From the NCBI GenBank assembly GCA_028877215.1, contig JAPPFJ010000009.1:1-64000 (forward strand): a DNA stretch of 64,000 nucleotides, read 5' to 3'. This document shows, in pieces, positions 35,726 to 44,522 of this stretch (within the stretch, counting starts at the first letter, position 1; every line of letters starts with the position of its first letter). The notes below the pieces were generated by a model, which was given only the letters and a program-made list of their open reading frames with translations, made no database searches and was not told the origin of the DNA. The position numbers and the translations under genes were made by a program. Origin of the DNA: Gemmatimonadota bacterium. Lineage in GTDB: Bacteria > Latescibacterota > UBA2968 > GCA-2709665.

Positions 35726-36898
35726 ATGCGGATCGTCGTTCTGGTACTGATGTTCCTGGCGACGGGGTCGCCGGCGGCAGCGCAGACCGACCTGCAGGAA
35801 GCGCTGGCTGCGGAGCGGGCGGCGCTCGACAGCCTGAAGGTAAGGCTGGAATCCGACCGCGAGAAACTGAAACAGGCGAAGTCGCGGCAGAAAGCGGTTT
35901 CTCGGGACCTGGAGCGAAAGGAACGGGACATCGTCCGGATCAGGGGCGAGCTGCGAAGACTGACGCGTCGGGAGGGAAAACTGGCGAAACGACTCGGCAC
36001 AGCCCGTCGCGAACTGGTCCGTGTCGACGCGCGAAGGAAGTCGCGTGAGTTGGAGATTTCCCGCCGCATGCGGGAGATGTACAAACTCGGCAGGCGGGGT
36101 ACGCTCCGGATCCTCTTTTCGGCAAATTCGTTTACCGAAGCGTTCAGACGTCTTCGCTATCTTTCCAGGGTTGCGGCGCAGGACCACAGGGACTTTGAAG
36201 CGATTCAGCACGATCGAAAGCGGATTTCCGGCGTCCTCAGATTGCAGGCAGTGCGGCACGAACGCCAGAAGACCCTGCTCAGCGTCAAACGCAGAAACGA
36301 GGACCGGCTGGCAATTCACGTCAGACGGCGGGAGTCTGAACTCAAGCGCCTCCGGCGGGACGCGGACGCCCGGACTGAAGCGGTTCGAAAGACGCAGGCG
36401 GCCATGGCCGCGTCCAGTGAGCGGATCGGGCGGATCATTCAGGAGACACGAGACTGGCGCCAGCATACCGCATTGCCGCCATTCGACTTTTCATCCCACC
36501 GAGGGAGACTGCCCCGGCCGGCTCCCGGTGGCGTGGTGGTGCGCTTCGGTCGACACCAGGATCCTGACCTGAAGACGTGGACGTTCAATCGAGGCATCAA
36601 TATCGCGGCGCCTGCCGGAGTCGAGGTTCGGGCGGTCGCTCCGGGCTCGGTTGCCCTGGTGGACTGGTATCCGGGGTACGGCCAGTTCGTGTTGTTGCGC
36701 CATCCGGGCGGGTTTTATACACTCTACGGGCATCTTTCCGAGGTGCACGTGACTCTGAAACAGCCGGTGATTCAGGCGGCCGTACTGGGAACGGTGGGAA
36801 GCACGGGTCGAATAGACGGCGTTCCTCAACTCCACTTTCAGATCATGCGGGGTGAAGAGCCGATAAATCCCGCGTTGTGGCTTGCAAAGAGCCAATAA
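35726..36898 (+). CDS. envC: EnvC-like murein hydrolase activator (degenerate LytM domain)
   Basis: A 390-residue secreted protein. A signal peptide (MRIVVLVLMFLATGSPAAAQ) is followed by a long coiled coil (about 22-250, rich in Arg, Glu and Lys) and a C-terminal LytM/M23 domain (GINIAAPAGVEVRAVAPGS ... YTLYGHLS ... LHFQIMRG). The zinc-ligand positions are changed: the usual HxGxD reads NRGIN, and the first His of the final HxH is Gln, so the domain should be inactive, as in true EnvC activators. I chose the ATG at 35726 because GGAAGAG is six bases upstream; an ATG at 35711 is possible. It directly follows ftsX. Confidence 0.9.
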   Translation: MRIVVLVLMFLATGSPAAAQTDLQEALAAERAALDSLKVRLESDREKLKQAKSRQKAVSRDLERKERDIVRIRGELRRLTRREGKLAKRLGTARRELVRVDARRKSRELEISRRMREMYKLGRRGTLRILFSANSFTEAFRRLRYLSRVAAQDHRDFEAIQHDRKRISGVLRLQAVRHERQKTLLSVKRRNEDRLAIHVRRRESELKRLRRDADARTEAVRKTQAAMAASSERIGRIIQETRDWRQHTALPPFDFSSHRGRLPRPAPGGVVVRFGRHQDPDLKTWTFNRGINIAAPAGVEVRAVAPGSVALVDWYPGYGQFVLLRHPGGFYTLYGHLSEVHVTLKQPVIQAAVLGTVGSTGRIDGVPQLHFQIMRGEEPINPALWLAKSQ

Positions 36899-36925
36899 TC
36901 AGTACATTGCGATTCAACGGGACAA

Positions 36926-37897
36926 ATGCGGAATCTGACGATGGATTATACGGAAGCCATATCCTTTCTCGAGCCGGATGAACCGTACCTGCTATCAACC
37001 CACGTCAATGCAGACTGTGACGGGATTGGGGGACTCCTGGCGCTCAGGGAGTTGCTGGTTCAGAAAAAAAGGGTCTGCCGGCTCGTCGTCAGCGACGAGA
37101 CTTTGAATCCTAAGTTTGCTTTTCTACCGGGATTTAAGCATATTGAGTTGTACGGGGCTCTTGGCGATCCGCGGCCTTTCAGCCGGGCGGTATTTGTGGA
37201 CACGCCCACGCTCGACCAGCAGCGAGTGGGGGGTGTGCGTCGCCTGCTCGCAAAGCACGCCAACACGATGATTATCGATCATCACGTGGCGCGAAAACCG
37301 GAGGGCGACGTCCGAATCGTCGACAGCGGGGCCAGTTCAGCCAGCGAGTTGGTTTATCGACTGCTTCTGGCGGCGCAGACGAAGATCAAACCGGCGACCG
37401 CCACCCAGATTTATGCGGGAATCGCTTTCGACACCAAGCTGTTCAGGGTCTCCCATCCGGAACGAGGGCTGAAGGTCTGCGGCGAACTGGTGGATTTCGG
37501 CGCGGACCCGGAAGCGATCGCGGATGCGCTTTTCGCCCGGGAGAGCCACGAGACCATGGTGACGCTGGCGGCCGCTTTGGGTACGCTGGTACTCCATTTC
37601 GATGGCCGGGTGAATACCATGGTGGTGGACCACGAGACTTACCGAAAGGGCGGCGATCCGGACCTCGTGGTGGATCACGCCATGGCAATAGACGGGGTTC
37701 AGGCGGCGATGGTTCTTAAGGAAGAGGCGCAGGGTCGGTTCCGTGTCAGCCTGCGTTCCAGGGGGGCCGTGGACGTGAACCGAATCGCCGTCGCGTTCGG
37801 CGGCGGCGGGCACAAACGCGCCTCGGGGTGCCGGATCGAAAAGTCCCTTGATGAGGCGCAACGCCTGTTGCTGGCCGAAGTAGAGAGACAGTTGTAA
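36926..37897 (+). CDS. DHH/DHHA1 phosphoesterase (NrnA-like nanoRNase/pAp phosphatase)
   Basis: A 323-residue enzyme of the DHH superfamily, which degrades short oligoribonucleotides and 3'-phosphoadenosine 5'-phosphate or related dinucleotides. Motif I is HVNADCDGIGG (usually HxNPDGDAIG), motif III is IDHH (about 113-116) and the DHHA1 substrate-binding signature GGGGHKRASGC is at about 291-301. The first motif has Cys where Gly is usual, so catalysis should be checked. It lies 27 bases after envC. Confidence 0.88.
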   Translation: MRNLTMDYTEAISFLEPDEPYLLSTHVNADCDGIGGLLALRELLVQKKRVCRLVVSDETLNPKFAFLPGFKHIELYGALGDPRPFSRAVFVDTPTLDQQRVGGVRRLLAKHANTMIIDHHVARKPEGDVRIVDSGASSASELVYRLLLAAQTKIKPATATQIYAGIAFDTKLFRVSHPERGLKVCGELVDFGADPEAIADALFARESHETMVTLAAALGTLVLHFDGRVNTMVVDHETYRKGGDPDLVVDHAMAIDGVQAAMVLKEEAQGRFRVSLRSRGAVDVNRIAVAFGGGGHKRASGCRIEKSLDEAQRLLLAEVERQL

Positions 37898-37920
37898 TAA
37901 TGCGGGACGATCCAATTGCG

Positions 37921-37949
37921 TTGACACAACCCGCGGCCGGCTGTCTGAT
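37921..37949 (+). promoter_or_regulatory. Candidate sigma-70 promoter of the carbamoyltransferase gene
   Basis: A perfect -35 TTGACA (37921-37926) and a weak -10 TCTGAT (37944-37949) are separated by 17 bases. It lies 34 bases before the start codon. The -10 is poor, so this is tentative. Confidence 0.4.
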
Positions 37950-37982
37950 GCCCGCCCGGGTGAGGAGGAACGTGGTTCGCCC

Positions 37983-38891
37983 ATGGATTTGATAACGCTC
38001 AAGACGTGGTCGGCCGGGGAAATCCTGGAAACGGTTGAAGCGGGTCTGTTGATGAAGGCAGACCCGAAACGGTTTTCGGGCGCATTGCGGGGCCGAACGC
38101 TGGCGATGCTGTTTCAGAAGCCATCGACGCGGACCCGATGTTCGTTCGAGACGGGAATGAATCAGCTGGGCGGGTACTCCATGAATCTGGATTGGCGCGC
38201 CACCAATTTCCAACTGGCGGACCTGAGGGACGAAGCCCAGGTGCTTTCCCGTTATTCGGACGTCATTATGGCCCGGATGTTGAATCATCGCGACCTGCTT
38301 GAACTTGCGGCCGGGGCCGAGGTTCCCGTAATAAACGGGTGTTGCAACCGGTACCATCCCTGCCAGGCCCTTGGCGATCTGATGACGGTACGTGATATCC
38401 GGGGAAGGCTGGAGGGCGCGCACCTGGTCTACGTGGGCATTCGAAACAACGTATGCAATTCATTGATTGCCGGATGTACCAAAGCCGGCGTGCGAATCAC
38501 GACGGTAACGCCCGAAGTAAACAAACCCTCCGAAGACGAAGACCTCGCCGACCGGGCAAGGAAAACCGGTCTGTTCCAGGAGACCCTGGATCTGAAGTCG
38601 GCGGTCGCAGGGGCGGATTTTCTATATACGGATACCTGGATCGACATGGAATTCTTCGACGACCCTGCGTATGAGGCGGAGAAGAAGCGGCGTGTCGAGG
38701 CCTTTGCGCCGTATCAGATAAATATGGACCTGCTGGACAAAACCGAAGCGCTGGTCATGCATTGCCTGCCCGCACACAAAGGGTACGAGTTGACGGCGGA
38801 AGTGATGGCGAGCCCGAGATGCGTGGCGGTGGACCAGGCTGAAAACAGGATGCACGTCCAGAAGGCGATCCTGACGCAGTTGCTCGGATAA
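37983..38891 (+). CDS. Ornithine carbamoyltransferase-like protein
   Basis: A 302-residue transcarbamylase. The carbamoyl-phosphate motif is FQKPSTRTRCSFE (about 44-56), HPCQ lies near 124 and the catalytic-cysteine motif HCLPAHKGYE near 259. In ordinary ornithine transcarbamylases the ornithine-binding loop contains SMG after TDVW. Here the segment reads TDTWIDMEFFDDPAYEAEKK, so SMG is replaced and the loop lengthened; GDGNN is GIRNN. The fold and carbamoyl transfer are secure, but the amino-group acceptor (ornithine, an acylated ornithine or another diamine) is uncertain. No other arginine-synthesis gene is next to it. Confidence 0.78.
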   Translation: MDLITLKTWSAGEILETVEAGLLMKADPKRFSGALRGRTLAMLFQKPSTRTRCSFETGMNQLGGYSMNLDWRATNFQLADLRDEAQVLSRYSDVIMARMLNHRDLLELAAGAEVPVINGCCNRYHPCQALGDLMTVRDIRGRLEGAHLVYVGIRNNVCNSLIAGCTKAGVRITTVTPEVNKPSEDEDLADRARKTGLFQETLDLKSAVAGADFLYTDTWIDMEFFDDPAYEAEKKRRVEAFAPYQINMDLLDKTEALVMHCLPAHKGYELTAEVMASPRCVAVDQAENRMHVQKAILTQLLG

Positions 38892-38921
38892 CAGCGCCAC
38901 CCAACGGGAGTATGGAACGGC

Positions 38922-39557
38922 GTGGCAGGACTGTTCATAACCTTTGAAGGCATCGACAGGAGCGGTAAAACCACGCAGGCCGAACGGCTGGCCGAACGGC
39001 TCCGTGCGGAGGAGCGATCCGTGGTGTTCACCCTGGAGCCGGGTGGGACCGAACTGGGACGGAAGGTCCGCGGCCTCCTGTTGGAGCGTCGTACGGAAGT
39101 GGACCCCTCCGCGGAGATGCTGTTGTTCGCGGCTGACCGGGCTCAGCACGTCAATACGGTGATCCGTCCGGCGCTCTTGCAGGGAAACGTGGTGGTCTCG
39201 GACCGTTTTTTCGATTCCACCGTTGTATACCAGGGCTACGGGCGCGGGCTGGACCTGGATCGAATTCAGGCGGTTCAGGAGGTGGCATCCGGCGGTCTGA
39301 GACCGGACCTGACCGTTTGGATCGACGTGGATCTCGAAACCGTGAAACATCGATGGATACCTGAAGATGCCGACAGGCTCGAAGCCGCCGGCGACGCGTT
39401 TTTCAACCGCGTAAGGAACGGGTACCGACGTATCTGGCAGGCGGAGCCAGAACGTGTACTTCGGGTTGACGGCCGGCTCCCCGTCGAGGATCTGGCGTGC
39501 CGGATCTACAACGAGGCAAGCGAAAGACTGGCAGCTTCGCCCCGGCCCAACGGTTGA
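38922..39557 (+). CDS. tmk: Thymidylate kinase
   Basis: A 211-residue kinase converting dTMP to dTDP. The P-loop reads FEGIDRSGKTTQ (about 7-18), with DRSG in place of the usual bacterial DGxG. EPGGT (about 38-42) and the DR motif SDRFFDSTVVYQG (about 92-104) are intact, and the LID region carries an R-rich helix (RNGYRRI). It begins with GTG at 38922 with a GGGAG-type site upstream, 30 bases after the carbamoyltransferase. Confidence 0.93.
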   Translation: MAGLFITFEGIDRSGKTTQAERLAERLRAEERSVVFTLEPGGTELGRKVRGLLLERRTEVDPSAEMLLFAADRAQHVNTVIRPALLQGNVVVSDRFFDSTVVYQGYGRGLDLDRIQAVQEVASGGLRPDLTVWIDVDLETVKHRWIPEDADRLEAAGDAFFNRVRNGYRRIWQAEPERVLRVDGRLPVEDLACRIYNEASERLAASPRPNG

Positions 39558-39659
39558 TTTAAAGGAATTGCGGGGCGTGGACGGCTCCCAGCGACGTCCT
39601 CTTTGGGAAACGGTGAGAGATTGGCGGAACGGCGGTACCAGACAATGCGGAGGCGGAAA

Positions 39660-41582
39660 ATGAGCGGACGGAAACACAGACGAATATGGGTTGGCGCGGC
39701 ACTGATCGGCCTTCTGGGAACCGGTCTGGTCCTGGACTCGCGGCTCGTCAACGGTGAAGACGGGTACGCCACCGTGGAGAAGAGTATAGACGAATACATC
39801 GAAACCCTGAAACTGCTGACCACGAGTTACTATAAGCCACTGGCGTCCGACTCGCTCACGACTTCAGCCATTGAAGGCATGCTGGACGAACTCGACCCGT
39901 ATACTCAGATGCTCAACAGACGCGGCCTGGATGACCTTATGATCGATACCCGGGGCAAATTCGGCGGGTTGGGCATCACGATCAGCACCATGAAGAGGAA
40001 TGGCGTTGAGGTGCCCGTCGTTCTGAGTGTTATTGAGGGTACGCCTGCCGACACTTCCGGGCTTGTGGTCGGCGACCGGATCGTCGCGGTGGACGGAGAC
40101 CCCACGCTCAACCGGAAACTGGAGGAGGTAGTGGATGTGCTGCGCGGGGAACCTGGCAATCGGGTCGTGATTACGATTGAAAGACCGGGCCGGTCGCAGA
40201 CGTTCGACCAGGAGATTGTCAGGGCGCGTATTCGTGTGAAGAGCGTGGCGAGCATCGACGGAATCGAAGACGGCATCGGTTACATTGCGATGTCCGGTCT
40301 GATCGGCAGCCGGTTCTCGGAGTCCACGCCCGATGAGCTGAAAGCCGCCGTCGATGAGCTGAAATCGAAGAATACGAGCGGCATTATTCTGGACTTGCGG
40401 GGGAATCCGGGGGGGCTGCTGGCGCAGGCTGTCGCTGTTGCCGACGTATTTCTGGGCCCTGATCTGCTGGTTGTGACGACGCGGGGCCGCGTGGATTCAC
40501 AAAATAAGGAGTACCGCACTTCAAAATCCTCCACGGTTAAGGATATACCCCTCGTGATTCTGGTCAACGCCCACAGCGCCAGCGCCTCGGAGATTGTCGC
40601 GGGCGCAATTCAGGACTCGGACCGGGGGTTGATCCTGGGCACACCGACGTTCGGCAAGGGATCCGTTCAATCCTTTCAGCAAGTCAGCGATGAAAAGGCG
40701 CTGAAGTGGACAACGGCCCTTTACTACACCCCCAGCGGGCGCAGTATCCACAAAAACAGGCGGTTCGGACGGCTGGGCAACCTGGCGTTGAATGTCGGGG
40801 ACTCACAGGTGCCTCTGTATCAGACGCTCGCGACGATTGCGGGGGAAGAGAGCCGGGAGGACGCGATTACGCGGCTTTTCGAACAGTTCGATCTGGAATC
40901 CACAAAGCAGGCGGAGCAGCTGTTTGAGATGGAACTGGGGCAGATGGTGGGAATGGCGTTGAGAGAGGACCGTGTCGCCAACGAAGCCTCGGACTCGGCC
41001 AGGGTCTTTAGGACTGCCGGCGGGCGCACTGTCTACGGCGGAGGTGGTATCACGCCCGACGTGGTGGTGAAGCCGAAGCGCAGACCGAGACTGATACTCG
41101 AAATGTACAGGGCCGGGTTGTTTTTCGATTTTGCCGTAGAATACGCCGCGCGGAACGCGTTTCCCCGGAACCCGGAAGGCTATGACGTGGGGGAAAAGGA
41201 AATCGCCGCGTTCCGGGCATTTCTCGCGGATTCGTCGAAAATTGGAAATTTCAGGCGTTACCGCACGCCGGCTGAAAACGAACTGGAGAATCTGAACCGG
41301 GCGCTGGCCGACGCGGGCCTGGACGCGGAAGCGGACCGGGCGTTAGACGTCCTGCGGAACGTTGTTGAATCGGAGCGGGAAACGGAGTTCGAAAAGGCGG
41401 AACCGTTTATCCGGCTGGAGATCGGAAGGGAGTTGGGAAACCGGGTCTGGGGAAAGAAGGGGCGCATTCTGGCCCGGCTGAAAGGCGATGAGCAGTTTCG
41501 CGAGGCCGTTCGAATTCTCAGAGATCCGGAACGGTACAGAGAGAGTATGAAGCTGGCGCTTGCCGGCGATGGCGGGCTTTGA
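39660..41582 (+). CDS. C-terminal processing protease (S41 family, CtpA-like)
   Basis: A 640-residue protease with an N-terminal membrane anchor or signal (WVGAALIGLLGTGLVL), a PDZ domain (about 95-180, GKFGGLGITIS ... DRIVAVDG) and an S41 catalytic domain. The catalytic serine lies in HSASASEIVAG (Ser308 or Ser310), with the lysine in GTPTFGKGSVQ (Lys333). Residues beyond about 480 form an unusual C-terminal extension rich in charged helices. I chose the ATG at 39660 because GGAGG lies six bases upstream. It would degrade or trim envelope proteins from their C-termini. Confidence 0.9.
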   Translation: MSGRKHRRIWVGAALIGLLGTGLVLDSRLVNGEDGYATVEKSIDEYIETLKLLTTSYYKPLASDSLTTSAIEGMLDELDPYTQMLNRRGLDDLMIDTRGKFGGLGITISTMKRNGVEVPVVLSVIEGTPADTSGLVVGDRIVAVDGDPTLNRKLEEVVDVLRGEPGNRVVITIERPGRSQTFDQEIVRARIRVKSVASIDGIEDGIGYIAMSGLIGSRFSESTPDELKAAVDELKSKNTSGIILDLRGNPGGLLAQAVAVADVFLGPDLLVVTTRGRVDSQNKEYRTSKSSTVKDIPLVILVNAHSASASEIVAGAIQDSDRGLILGTPTFGKGSVQSFQQVSDEKALKWTTALYYTPSGRSIHKNRRFGRLGNLALNVGDSQVPLYQTLATIAGEESREDAITRLFEQFDLESTKQAEQLFEMELGQMVGMALREDRVANEASDSARVFRTAGGRTVYGGGGITPDVVVKPKRRPRLILEMYRAGLFFDFAVEYAARNAFPRNPEGYDVGEKEIAAFRAFLADSSKIGNFRRYRTPAENELENLNRALADAGLDAEADRALDVLRNVVESERETEFEKAEPFIRLEIGRELGNRVWGKKGRILARLKGDEQFREAVRILRDPERYRESMKLALAGDGGL

Positions 41583-41612
41583 ACGCGAAACCACGAAACG
41601 TGGGCGGAGGTC

Positions 41613-42059
41613 ATGGAAGACGCAAACGGTGAACGGGTCGATCTCTACGAACAGGTGCTCGAACACGCACGTCGCGAAATAGATGCCACGGCCTCCCAGG
41701 TCGAGGAACTGAGACGCGCGCTAGGCTTGCTCGAAGCGCGTGTTGAGGCGGCGAAGGCCGTCTACGAAGCCGCTGCCGCTCGCCTGAATCTGCAGGATGA
41801 ATCGGACGGCCAGGGTATTTCTGTTTCGGAATCGCTGTCATCCGTTCAGGCGCTTCTCTCAACTGACGAATCCACGGCGCCGCCGCGCGGCCACCGGAAT
41901 CACCTGCGGGCCGGGTCGGAGACGCGGCAACAGAACGGGGAGGAGGGCGACACGCCCGGACCCTGGCGGCGACTGCAGATCGGCGGATCCACCCTGGTGT
42001 GGAAGAGAGTCAGGAAGCCGAAACGGCGGCAGAGCCCGAGCGGGGGCAGGGCTTCCTGA
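41613..42059 (+). CDS. Hypothetical coiled-coil protein
   Basis: A 148-residue protein with no family I recognise. Residues about 8-60 are a predicted coiled coil (leucine/alanine heptads with many Glu and Arg). The middle (about 60-115) is low-complexity and polar, and the C-terminus ends in a basic patch (KRVRKPKRRQ). There is no signal peptide. The ATG has GGAGG very close upstream. It lies between the processing protease and an ATP-grasp-like gene on the same strand, probably cotranscribed with both. Its GC-rich composition resembles its neighbours. Confidence 0.6.
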   Translation: MEDANGERVDLYEQVLEHARREIDATASQVEELRRALGLLEARVEAAKAVYEAAAARLNLQDESDGQGISVSESLSSVQALLSTDESTAPPRGHRNHLRAGSETRQQNGEEGDTPGPWRRLQIGGSTLVWKRVRKPKRRQSPSGGRAS

Positions 42060-42119
42060 ACATTCGCACAACTGTTACTGTCCTTGAAGAATCACGAAGA
42101 TTGTCCGCGTCCGAGGTAG

Positions 42120-43607
42120 ATGGGCCGGTCCATTACAACAGCAGGTCGGGTGAATGATATGGGAATCTGTGCAGAGGAAGAAACGATTCAAGTGACCGAC
42201 GCGAAAGAGCGAAGCCTCTGTATTGACAGAATGACGCCCGGTGGCGGCCTGTATACCGATGTGCAGCGTACGGTGCATCCCAGGTCCAACAGCCCATGGC
42301 GGGTGTCGCCGGAACCCTTCTGGATGCCGCCTCGGGTGATAGACCATCTGGAACGCCTGGGCATCCATCTGTACGATTTCTATAAGGCCTGCAACCTTCT
42401 GTATTCTCAAAGTGTCCGCAAGATCCAGCCGGAGTGGGTGTCGGCATATCTGGACCAGGGGAAGCCGGAAACCGTAATCGGATACGGCCGGATGAACCGT
42501 TTCAAACAGCATCTGCCGCTGGTGATCCGGCCGGACCTGATTCCAACGCCAGGAGGGACGATCGCTTCGGAATTGGACTCGGTGCCGGGGGGGATCGGGT
42601 TCACTGCCAGCCTGGCGGAGCGGTACGGCCGGTTCGGATTTGATATTGTGGGTGGCGCCGATGGTATGGTGAACGGATTCATGGGGATGGTGCGTTCGGT
42701 TGCCGGGATCGGGGAGCCGGTGCTGGGCATTGTGGTTTCAGAGGAATCTTCGGGGTACCGCCCCGAAATGACCTGGCTGGGGGAAGCCCTGAATCGGTCG
42801 GGACTGGAAGCCTATGTTGTGCGCCCGGAAGAGGTTGTTTTCAGCGAAGCCGGACTGTTCGTGAACGGTACTGGCGGAAGACGGCAGATCGACGTGCTCT
42901 ATCGGTTTTTCGAATTGTTCGACCTGAAAAACATACCGAAGATGGATTTGATTTTATATGCCATTCGAAAGGGAACGGTTAAAGCAACGCCACCGTTGAA
43001 AGCCCAACTGGAAGAGAAAATGCTGATGGCCCTGTTCCACCATCCCCTGTTGCGTTCGTTCTGGCTTCGCGAGCTTGGAGAGGAAGGGGTGGCGTTCCTC
43101 AGGCAGACCTTTCCAAAGACGTGGATTCTGGACCCGTGCCCCCTGCCGCCGCACGCCGTTATTCCCGGGTTGAGCGTGGACGGCCGACGTTTCGGAGACT
43201 GGCAGGAACTCGGCTCCTTGGGACAGAAACATCGCCGCTTTGTGATCAAGCCGTCCGGTTTCTCGGACCAGGCCTGGGGCAGCCGCGGCGTAGCCGTCGG
43301 CCACGACATGTCGGAGTCGGACTGGCAGTCCACTATCGAGTCCGCGCTTGCCGACTTTCCCGGGTCGCCCCACATTTTGCAGGAGTTTCACACGGGTTCC
43401 CGCTTCTCGGTGGCGTACTACGATTTCGATACGGATCGCATGATGCGCCTCAGGGGGCGGGTGCGCATCCAGCCCTATTATTTCGTAGTCGAGGGCCGGC
43501 CTGTCCTGTCGGGCGTGCAGGCCACGGTTTGTCCGCCGGACAAGAAAGTACTGCACGGGATGGTCGATGCGGTGGTGATGCCGGGAGGGGTGGAGGATCG
43601 CCAGTGA
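42120..43607 (+). CDS. Conserved protein with an ATP-grasp-like C-terminal half
   Basis: A 495-residue cytoplasmic protein I cannot name. The C-terminal half contains RRFVIKPSGFSDQAWGSRGV followed by a spaced HILQEFHTGSRFSV, resembling the nucleotide-binding lysine loop and acidic strand of ATP-grasp ligases. Mid-protein, PTPGGTIASELDSVPGGIG recalls substrate loops of peptide-ligase-like proteins. The start ATG at 42120 has GAGG four bases upstream; an ATG at 42159 is possible. It overlaps larE by four bases (GTGA), implying translational coupling and perhaps a shared pathway. The functional assignment is inference. Confidence 0.7.
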   Translation: MGRSITTAGRVNDMGICAEEETIQVTDAKERSLCIDRMTPGGGLYTDVQRTVHPRSNSPWRVSPEPFWMPPRVIDHLERLGIHLYDFYKACNLLYSQSVRKIQPEWVSAYLDQGKPETVIGYGRMNRFKQHLPLVIRPDLIPTPGGTIASELDSVPGGIGFTASLAERYGRFGFDIVGGADGMVNGFMGMVRSVAGIGEPVLGIVVSEESSGYRPEMTWLGEALNRSGLEAYVVRPEEVVFSEAGLFVNGTGGRRQIDVLYRFFELFDLKNIPKMDLILYAIRKGTVKATPPLKAQLEEKMLMALFHHPLLRSFWLRELGEEGVAFLRQTFPKTWILDPCPLPPHAVIPGLSVDGRRFGDWQELGSLGQKHRRFVIKPSGFSDQAWGSRGVAVGHDMSESDWQSTIESALADFPGSPHILQEFHTGSRFSVAYYDFDTDRMMRLRGRVRIQPYYFVVEGRPVLSGVQATVCPPDKKVLHGMVDAVVMPGGVEDRQ

Positions 43608-44482
43608 CGTCGGCAGTGGAACGACATATGAGTGAAGACGACAGGTCGGGCCTTTTGCAGGCCGAAGAGAAACTGCGCCGGCTCGAGGAACTCCTCGGGC
43701 GCATGGGGAGTGTGGTCGTGGCGTTCTCCGGGGGCGTGGACAGCACGTTTCTGGCGGCGGCGGCGCACAGGGTGCTGGGTACGAAGGCGATTGCGGTGAC
43801 GGCGGTCTCGGCCAGCTACGCCGCCGGCGAACTCGAGAACGCGCGTGCGCTCGCGGACCGTATCGGCATTTCAATGGAAGTGGTGCACACCCGGGAGATG
43901 GAGAATCCGGACTACGTAAAGAACGAGCCCGACCGATGCTACCATTGCAAGACGGCGCTTGCCGACAAGCTGGATGAAGTCCTCGAAAAGTATGGGGGAA
44001 GGTATCGATTTCTGGTTTACGGGGCCATCGCGGACGACGTGGGTGACTTCAGGCCGGGCATGACGGCTGCGCGGGACCGGGGCGTGCGGGCTCCGATGGT
44101 GGAGGTGGGCATGACAAAGGTGGATATTCGCCTGTTGTCCAGAAGCTGGGAATTGCCCACCTGGGATCGCCCGGCGTCGGCCTGCCTGTCGTCCCGCATT
44201 TCCTATGGTACCCCCGTGACCGCGGAAGCGCTGTCGATGGTTGACCGGGCCGAGGCATATCTCAAGACGCTGGGATTCAGCCTGGTCCGGGTACGCCACC
44301 ATGACGATATCGCCCGCATTGAAGTTTCACCCGAGGAGATCGGCCGATTTTTCCTGGACGGACTCGTCGACCGGGTCGTGGCGCACCTGAAGGAAATCGG
44401 ATATCGATACGTCACGCTGGATATGCAGGGATACCGCAGCGGGAGTTTGAACGAAGCGTTTCTCAACATTCAACCCAGGTGA
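43604..44482 (+). CDS. larE: ATP-dependent sacrificial sulfur transferase LarE-like
   Basis: A 292-residue PP-loop protein. The PP-loop is AFSGGVDST (40-48), followed by NEPDRCYHCKTAL (107-119) and the conserved RPASACLSSRISYGTPVT, in which Cys194 matches the cysteine that LarE sacrifices to make the nickel-pincer cofactor. I start it at the GTG at 43604, which has GGAGG seven bases upstream and overlaps the previous stop as GTGA. An ATG at 43628 would also keep the domain whole. LarB, LarC and the LarA racemase are not in this window, so its client is unknown. Confidence 0.9.
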   Translation: MTSAVERHMSEDDRSGLLQAEEKLRRLEELLGRMGSVVVAFSGGVDSTFLAAAAHRVLGTKAIAVTAVSASYAAGELENARALADRIGISMEVVHTREMENPDYVKNEPDRCYHCKTALADKLDEVLEKYGGRYRFLVYGAIADDVGDFRPGMTAARDRGVRAPMVEVGMTKVDIRLLSRSWELPTWDRPASACLSSRISYGTPVTAEALSMVDRAEAYLKTLGFSLVRVRHHDDIARIEVSPEEIGRFFLDGLVDRVVAHLKEIGYRYVTLDMQGYRSGSLNEAFLNIQPR

Positions 44483-44522
44483 ACAGCTTCAAAGGACCAG
44501 AAGCATATACGGGACCTGAACA

